DNA from: Stictocephala bisonia
Lineage: Eukaryota; Arthropoda; Insecta; Hemiptera; Membracidae
DNA length: 64,000 nucleotides
NCBI GenBank assembly: GCA_035578905.1
Contig: JAQJVL010000004.1
Location: 9,234,779 to 9,298,778, forward strand
Direction of reading: 5' to 3'
The notes beneath the pieces were generated by a model. That model had not been told where the DNA came from. It saw nothing but the letters and a program-made list of their open reading frames with translations, and searched no databases. Shown here in pieces: positions 59,161-64,000 of the stretch. The translations under genes were made by a program, and so were the position numbers. The number at the start of each line of letters is the position of its first letter. Position 1 is the first letter of the stretch.

Positions 59161-59198
59161 CAGAATATAACATGGACCGTCTGATATGTTATATTCTG
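59161..59198. repeat. Perfect 13-bp hairpin among CAGAATATAACA repeats
   Basis: CAGAATATAACAT (59161) and ATGTTATATTCTG (59186) are perfect inverted repeats with a 12-base loop. Further copies of AGAATATAACA flank it (59132, 59217). Possibly a binding site cluster inside the DNA element. Confidence 0.6.
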
Positions 59199-59361
59199 TA
59201 AGCATAATTTTTTCTTACAGAATATAACATAGTAGACACTATACAATTACTTATTTATTTTAAGTTTTACAGCAAGTTAAAGCTCAGAGTTTTGTCATTT
59301 TAGACAAGTGGCGCGAGGCCGTTCCGCCAGTCCAAAGTTATTTTATTCGGACTATAATACA

Positions 59362-59652
59362 GCAACTGCAGAAGATACGGGATGAGTAGACATGTTTCCT
59401 CCACCATACCAGTCACAGTCGTCGGCCAAGGCCGTCCAGGTATATCGAACTTCACTACGTGTGTGCAAGTAGATGTGCTGACAACGACTGGTAGAGGACA
59501 CGGGTTGGGCAGACATGCTCCCTCCTCCATGCCAGTCCCAGTCGTGAGGTCAAGGCCGTCTACTTGTATCGGTATTCATTACGTTTGTGCAAGTAAAGGT
59601 GCTGACAACGATTGGTAGAGGACACGGGTTGGGCAGACATGCTCCATCCTCT
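59362..59652 (+). repeat. 123-bp tandem repeat, 2.3 units
   Basis: Period set by GACATGTTTCC/GACATGCTCCC/GACATGCTCCA with CATG at 59391, 59514 and 59638. Open frames on both strands come from the repeat. Confidence 0.9.
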
Positions 59653-59672
59653 TAAGGGTAAACACAGACAGG

Positions 59673-59802
59673 CAGCGTAGCGTAGCGTAGCGTAGCGTAG
59701 TGCAGCGCAGCGTATTTTTTAAAACAAAATCATGCATTGATTAGATGCAAGACACACTAGTAGCGTTTTTCAGCGCAGCGTAGCGTAGCGCAGCGCAGCG
59801 TA
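59673..59802 (+). repeat. (GCGTA)n microsatellite in two blocks
   Basis: AGCGTAGCGTAGCGTAGCGT at 59679-59700 and a mixed GCGTA/GCGCA block at 59770-59802, separated by about 55 AT-rich bases. Confidence 0.85.
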
Positions 59803-60388
59803 TACCGGAGGAACAAACTATTTTGTTTTTCTCAGAGCGCATTGGAGCGTATTCGAGTGAAGACATTACTCCCATCAGTGTTTGTGTACAATGAACACGG
59901 AACTACTGATATCCGAGGTGTTTGTCTTAAAATATGGTTTTATTCATTTTTTTAACTTTTTACAACGACGAGAAAATAATATTAATTGGTTGAGGCTTAG
60001 CTCCAGATACCTTAAGAATAATGAAGGAGAATTCTCCCATAAGAGTAATGTTAAACTGTATTTAATATTTTTTATATTAAAATCTAAATCTAAAATATTT
60101 TTGTACAAATCTAAAATTAACGCGTGCAAATTATGCATTTTTTACTTGGATGCAAATCACAGTTTAATTTTACTCTGTATTCTTCAGATGAAACAATTAA
60201 ACAACATGGACCCAACAACATTATAACAGTGAAATAAGTAACAAGCAAATCATATCATAATATAGGCTATTTTTAAAACCTTTAAAATTTTATTATTTTA
60301 AGATGACCTTCATAATTACGCCTTCATAATTTTTAGGGTGTGCATTTTTGGTCAGATTAGTGGGACTGAGTTATAAAAAATACCAGTA
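59803..60388. other. AT-rich DNA, nothing recognised
   Basis: Contains a 112-codon frame with ATG at about 59890, Lys/Phe/Ile-rich and with no recognisable motif; probably chance. Confidence 0.35.
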
Positions 60389-60413
60389 GAGGCAAAGGTG
60401 GTATTATGGGCTA
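60389..60413 (+). repeat. Left terminal inverted repeat of pogo element
   Basis: 25 bases, no mismatch to the right end. Expected transposase binding and cutting site. Confidence 0.95.
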
Positions 60414-60593
60414 GTGGTTGCAATATGGGCTACCTTAATAACTGACGAACAAGCCTGCGCAATCTATTAGAAACCTCGATAAACATTAGTAGCTAGTTCA
60501 AGCAGCGCCCATAGAGTGTGCTGACGCAGTCAGTTATGTTTTGCGATAGTGGTGAGCTGCTTTGTGATTTCTCTCATTTCAAAACTTTGAAAG

Positions 60594-60854
60594 GTAAGAA
60601 TTTAAAGTTTTATTAGACATACTTCTAATGCGTATTTAGCTCCTAACTTATTTCATATGAACTACTTGAGTATTTAGCTCTCTAATACTCGTGAAGTTTT
60701 TTAATTAAGGGTTGTTTGTGACGGATAGTGATGCTTTGCTTTCCAAGATGGCGAAGGTGGTAATATGGTCAATCACCGTGGTGGTTATATGGGCTACCAA
60801 ATGAACTAGCCCATATTACAACCCCTACAAATACCGTTAGGTTTTCTGTTTCAG
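60594..60854 (+). other. Probable 5'-UTR intron of the pogo transposase
   Basis: Donor AAAGGTAAGA at 60591-60600 and acceptor TTTTCTGTTTCAG at 60842-60854. The acceptor touches the ATG of the transposase. Both sites are near consensus. The intron also holds two subterminal TATGGGCTAC-type words, so splicing would remove them from the mRNA. Confidence 0.5.
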
Positions 60855-62741
60855 ATGCCTCGAAAAGTGCTGAATCCGCGAAAGGAAAATAAACACAGGC
60901 AATGTTGGAATCGGGATGACATGATATCTGCAATTAAAGCAGTTTCAGAAAAGACAATGGGGTTTTTAAAAGCTTCAAAACAGTTTTCTGTACCACGAAC
61001 GACATTGCAAAGGCTAGTTCATCTTGGCATACCAGCTGAAGAAGCTGTGTCTAGGAAGCTGGGGAGGAAACCAGTTATGTCTAGTGAAATGGAAGCTGAA
61101 CTTGTACATTATTTACTGATAATGGAACAAAAGTTTTATGGATTGACTAGAAACGATGTTAGACGTTTAGCATATCAGTTGTGCGTCAGAAACGGAGTAA
61201 ATCATCCTTTCACTGGTGGTGGAGTTGCTGGGAGAGCATGGTTTGACCATTTTATAAATCGACATAAAGATGTGTTGTCAATTTTAAAACCCACAGCTAC
61301 ATCGTTCTCAAGAGCTAATGGTTTTAATAAAGATGTAGTAAACGAATTTTTTGATATTCTTGAAGCTGAGTACCAAAAGAAGAAGTATGCTCCTGACCGC
61401 ATTTTCAACGTGGATGAGACGGGTTTATCCGTCGTCCAGAGTAAAGTGTCTAAAGTGGTGGGTCTCAAAGGAAAGCGGCAGGTTGGGGCTTTGAGTGCTG
61501 CCGAAAGGGGATCCCTAGTTACAATTGTCTGTTGTATGAGCGCTGGTGGGACGTTTGTTCCACCAATGCTAATATTTCCTAGGAAAAATATGTCCGACCT
61601 TTTGATGAAAGGTGCTCCGCCGGAATCTGTAGGACGATGCCACCCATCTGGTTGGATCCAAGGATATTTGTTCACCGAATGGTTGGATCACTTCATCAGA
61701 TATGTCAAGCCTACGGAAGAAAGCCCTGTTCTTCTTATCTTGGATGGGCACAACACACACACCAAGAATATTGATGCTGTGGATCTGGCAAGAAGAAACC
61801 ATGTTACAATTGTAAGTCTACCGCCCCACACATCTCACAAAATGCAACCATTGGACAAGTCCTTCATGTCCCCTCTAAAATTGTACTATAGTGAGAATGT
61901 TAGGCAATGGATGTTTCATAATGATAAACCACCAGGCCCTTATGAAATAGCTGAACTCTTTGGGAAAGCATACCTAAGGTGCCAGAGTGGTCAAATAGCT
62001 GTGCATGGGTTTGAAGTTTGTGGGATTTTCCCTTGCAACCGAAACGTTTTCACAGATGTCGACTTTGGACCCTCAAACATGGAAGAGTTGGATGTCAACA
62101 CCCTCCGGACTCATAAAGGAAGGAAGCGTTCTCAAACAAAAACAACATTGCAGCCTGAAGAAAACCAGCCTGAGAACTCAGATTGCTCGGCCCAGAATAA
62201 ACGCCAGGCCCCTACTGATCCACAAAATGCCCACAACAGTGACCAGAGCCACCACACACCATGTGCCAAAGACCTAGCAGAAGCTGGCCCTAGCGGCATC
62301 TGCCACTTTCCAAAAGGAAACATAACAATATCACCAAAGGAAATTTTGCCTGTTCCTAAAAGTAAGAAAAGAACAACAAACAAAGGGCCTAAGCCAGGAA
62401 AGGCAGCTGTAATTACAGCATCACCCTACAAACTGTATTTGGAAGAAGCTAAAAAAAAACATGAAGAAAAGGAAGCTAATGTAAAAAGGCAAATGTCATT
62501 AAAGGAGAAAAAAGAAATGGACAGTGAAAAGAAGATCGAAAGTGATGCTAAACCTATAAAAGAGAATACGAAGAAGGTAAAACGTGAGCCAGGTCTTGAC
62601 ATAACAATGGAAAAAGGAATAAAAAGCAAAACGCGATCAGTGAGGCGAAAGTTGATCATCGACTTACATTCATCATCCGAGAGTTCAGAGGAGGGAGCGA
62701 TAGACTGGAGAGTCAGTTCTAGAGCCTTGTATTGGTGCTGA
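60855..62741 (+). CDS. Pogo-family transposase
   Basis: 628 residues from ATG. Residues 20-60 form a psq/CENP-B-type helix-turn-helix (DDMISAIKAV, PRTTLQRLV); 75-140 fit the second CENP-B HTH (GRAWFDHFINRH). DDE_1 domain: catalytic D187 in FNVDETG, D297 in LLILDGHNTHT, D334 in HTSHKMQPLDK. Residues 430-600 are a basic, charged tail with repeated Lys/Glu. It binds the terminal repeats and cuts and pastes the element in the nucleus. The frame ends at WRVSSRALYWC, but a one-base shift near 62703 reopens it into a PHD-like finger (next entry). A full-length family member would be about 680 residues. All three catalytic Asp are present, so activity is plausible. Confidence 0.93.
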   Translation: MPRKVLNPRKENKHRQCWNRDDMISAIKAVSEKTMGFLKASKQFSVPRTTLQRLVHLGIPAEEAVSRKLGRKPVMSSEMEAELVHYLLIMEQKFYGLTRNDVRRLAYQLCVRNGVNHPFTGGGVAGRAWFDHFINRHKDVLSILKPTATSFSRANGFNKDVVNEFFDILEAEYQKKKYAPDRIFNVDETGLSVVQSKVSKVVGLKGKRQVGALSAAERGSLVTIVCCMSAGGTFVPPMLIFPRKNMSDLLMKGAPPESVGRCHPSGWIQGYLFTEWLDHFIRYVKPTEESPVLLILDGHNTHTKNIDAVDLARRNHVTIVSLPPHTSHKMQPLDKSFMSPLKLYYSENVRQWMFHNDKPPGPYEIAELFGKAYLRCQSGQIAVHGFEVCGIFPCNRNVFTDVDFGPSNMEELDVNTLRTHKGRKRSQTKTTLQPEENQPENSDCSAQNKRQAPTDPQNAHNSDQSHHTPCAKDLAEAGPSGICHFPKGNITISPKEILPVPKSKKRTTNKGPKPGKAAVITASPYKLYLEEAKKKHEEKEANVKRQMSLKEKKEMDSEKKIESDAKPIKENTKKVKREPGLDITMEKGIKSKTRSVRRKLIIDLHSSSESSEEGAIDWRVSSRALYWC

Positions 62742-62907
62742 AAAGCCTGGAGATGAAGATGCTGCCTGCCTTTTTTGTGAGGCGTTGTTTTCCAAAGATG
62801 CTACAGGAGAGCTATGGATCCAGTGCCTAATGTGCGAGATGTGGGCGCACAACGAGTGTGCTGGCTGCGAAACAGATCATTATATTTGTGATTTCTGCCG
62901 ATCCTAA
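62742..62907 (+). pseudogene. Frameshifted PHD-like zinc finger of the transposase
   Basis: In the +1 frame: KPGDEDAACLFCEALFSKDA, then ELWIQCLMCEMWAHNECAGC and YICDFCRS, ending in TAA at 62905-62907. The spacing C-x2-C, C-x2-C, H-x2-C, C-x2-C with W-Q-C and WAHNEC is a PHD-type finger, known at the C-terminus of some pogo-like transposases. In this frame the upstream sequence meets TAG near 62700, so the join requires a one-base indel between there and about 62706. It may be a genuine mutation or an assembly error. Confidence 0.75.
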
Positions 62908-63210
62908 ATGAACAATTTGTAATGAACATGCCTCTTATAAGCTATTGTTATTTTTAACTACTCTATAAAACATTTCAGGAAATAATATTGAAATATTTTT
63001 TGTTTTTATAGGGTAGCCCATATTACCACCACTTCTTAATTTCTTCACAATATGTCAATTTTGTTCACATGTTATCATATTAAAGTTAATTATTGATTTA
63101 AACTAAAAATATGTGTTTTGATTTTTTATAAACATCATTAGGAATAGTATGTGAGGTTTTCAGCAAATCAGAGTAACAATTTTAAGATTTATGGTTAAAA
63201 AATAAAGTGG

Positions 63211-63235
63211 TAGCCCATAATACCACCTTTGCCTC
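63211..63235 (-). repeat. Right terminal inverted repeat of pogo element
   Basis: TAGCCCATAATACCACCTTT plus GCCTC, an exact reverse complement of the left end. Confidence 0.95.
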
Positions 63236-63380
63236 TAAATGTATACTGCTTAAATATTACACAGCCTACCTCAAAGTTAGAACTAGTCTCTTTGTTTTTG
63301 AAATTTGTTAATGATGGAGTATCAGATGAGGGAGACAAAGGTAGTTGGACATTTGCCATCATTACGTGAAAATTACCAAT

Positions 63381-63423
63381 CACGACGTTTCGATTTGGTA
63401 AAACCCAAACCTTTTTCAAGTGC
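63381..63423 (-). ncRNA. Variant hammerhead-like motif, left arm
   Basis: Minus-strand copy of the motif at 63776-63818, apparently base-identical through the core, stem II and cleavage site. Transcription of either strand across the foldback would yield one such motif. Confidence 0.5.
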
Positions 63424-63775
63424 TAAAAACTAAATTACATATACACAAACATGTTATAAAACTACGTTCTTAAACTTATAAACATATCTACTTTAATAAT
63501 TATCTGCATTTTAACCTAGATCCTAGAATAGGGTACAACAAAATGAACTTCTGTTAAATATAAAAATGTTAACAGGGTTAAATTAATATAACCAATTAGG
63601 CGCTGTCTATGTCTCGATATTGGTTCATAATTGGTTCATATTTAGCAGAAGTTCATTTTGTTGTACCCCATTCTAGGATCTAGGTTAAAATGTAGATAAT
63701 TATTAAAGTAGATAAGTTTATTAGTTTAAGAACGTAGCTTTATAACATGTTTGTGTAGATGTAATTTAGTTTTTA

Positions 63776-63818
63776 GCACTTGAAAAAGGTTTGGGTTTTA
63801 CCAAATCGAAACGTCGTG
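63776..63818 (+). ncRNA. Variant hammerhead-like motif, right arm
   Basis: CAC, core TTGAAAA, A, stem II GGTTTGG/CCAAATC (7 pairs, one G-U) with loop GTTTTA, GAAA, stem III ACGT, cleavage triplet GTC, then GTG pairing with CAC. It aligns position for position with 58193-58232. Core positions 3 and 8, normally C and G and paired to each other, are T and A here, a matched change. Folding and activity are inferred. Confidence 0.5.
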
Positions 63819-63886
63819 ATTGGTAATTTTCACGTAATGATGGCAAATGTCCAACTACTTTTGTCTCCCTCATCTAACTAGTCTCT

Positions 63887-64000
63887 CTTCTGCACCAATT
63901 GGTCTCCTCCAATTCGTTGTCTGCTTCTCCAAATCATCCTTCACCAAACTGAATATATAATCGAACGTCGTCGTCGACATTCTCGTGTAATCCATAAAAC
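63887..64000. other. Window end, nothing recognised
   Basis: Short unique sequence with a (GTC)n-like GTCGTCGTCGAC word at about 63968. No gene recognised. Confidence 0.3.

Larger units (their letters stand above)
56514..59354. mobile_element. DNA element with about 97-bp terminal inverted repeats
   Basis: 56514-56610 and 59258-59354 are reverse complements with roughly ten differences (shared: GAATAAAATAACTTTG, GGCGGAACGGCCTCGCGC, AATGACAAAACT, AACTTAAAATAA). TA flanks both ends (56512 and 59355), matching a Tc1/mariner-type target duplication. No transposase was recognised, so it is probably non-autonomous. A Penelope-like element inserted into it at 57197-58333; without this it would be about 1.7 kb. 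Confidence 0.75.
60389..63235 (+). mobile_element. Nearly intact pogo-family transposon
   Basis: Perfect 25-bp terminal inverted repeats: GAGGCAAAGGTGGTATTATG plus GGCTA at 60389-60413, mirrored at 63211-63235. TA on both sides (60387-60388, 63236-63237) is the pogo/Tc1 target duplication. Length 2847 bases. Inner copies of the TATGGGCTAC word occur at about 60427 and 60788 and, reversed, at 60808 and 63013. It carries one transposase gene with a probable 5'-UTR intron. Confidence 0.93.
63292..63875. mobile_element. 0.58-kb foldback, Penelope-related, with 11-bp target duplication
   Basis: Arms 63324-63559 and 63640-63875 are reverse complements with few mismatches around an 80-base loop. 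AACTAGTCTCT occurs at 63281-63291 and at 63876-63886, a retroelement-like target duplication. Between the left copy and the left arm lies a 32-base extension (63292-63323). This layout (inverted arms plus a 30-45 base tail inside the duplication) parallels the Penelope element at 57197-58333, and each arm carries a hammerhead-like motif. No protein is coded. Confidence 0.75.

Noticed and set aside
61202..62659. Several minus-strand and +2-frame ORFs inside the pogo transposase
   Set aside because: Shadows of the transposase coding sequence, which has full domain support.

Overview
Eukaryotic genomic DNA, most likely from an insect (at least an arthropod). The evidence is one recognisable host exon (filamin/cheerio, first calponin-homology segment, with a consensus splice donor), short TTAGG telomere-type tracts, and a mobile-element load typical of insects: CR1/Jockey-group LINEs, mariner, pogo, hAT and Penelope-like elements. 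The species cannot be fixed from the sequence. There are no operons; the window is mostly repeats.

Layout. 1-4191: AT-rich DNA and a decayed hAT transposase (minus strand). 4192-19606: a large inverted repeat of two nearly identical arms of about 6.6 kb (4192-10809 and 12991-19606) around a 2.2 kb spacer. Each arm holds the 3' part of one LINE plus its original flank. The left copy continues through an intact endonuclease-RT ORF into the end of ORF1; the right copy is cut in the endonuclease-RT linker and fused to spacer DNA. The spacer carries a 36-bp G-rich minisatellite. 19607-28900: a frameshifted ankyrin-type exon, three LINE relics, a foldback, a decayed mariner and a short hAT element with a perfect 8-bp target duplication. 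29600-36200: three minisatellite arrays and two TTAGG-bearing inverted repeats.

36784-37174 is the filamin first coding exon (plus strand). No second exon is seen, so everything to 64000 may be filamin intron 1. That stretch holds arrays with units of about 65, 121, 64/74, 77, 33, 40, 36 and 123 bp, more LINE relics, and a TA-flanked DNA element (56514-59354) interrupted by a Penelope-like retroelement (57197-58333). It ends with a nearly intact pogo transposon (60389-63235) and a 0.58-kb foldback (63292-63875).

Most unusual signals. (1) Hammerhead-ribozyme-like motifs at four places. Two have the standard core (41795-41837 minus, 58193-58232 plus). Two, in the arms of the terminal foldback, have a core in which the C3-G8 pair appears as U-A. 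(2) A 36-bp, G-quadruplex-capable minisatellite at six or more separate loci, including both sides of the palindrome spacer. (3) The palindrome itself, which created a 669-codon chimeric RT ORF. (4) A dispersed repeat whose start resembles 7SL RNA. All were read by eye; no alignment or folding program was run.
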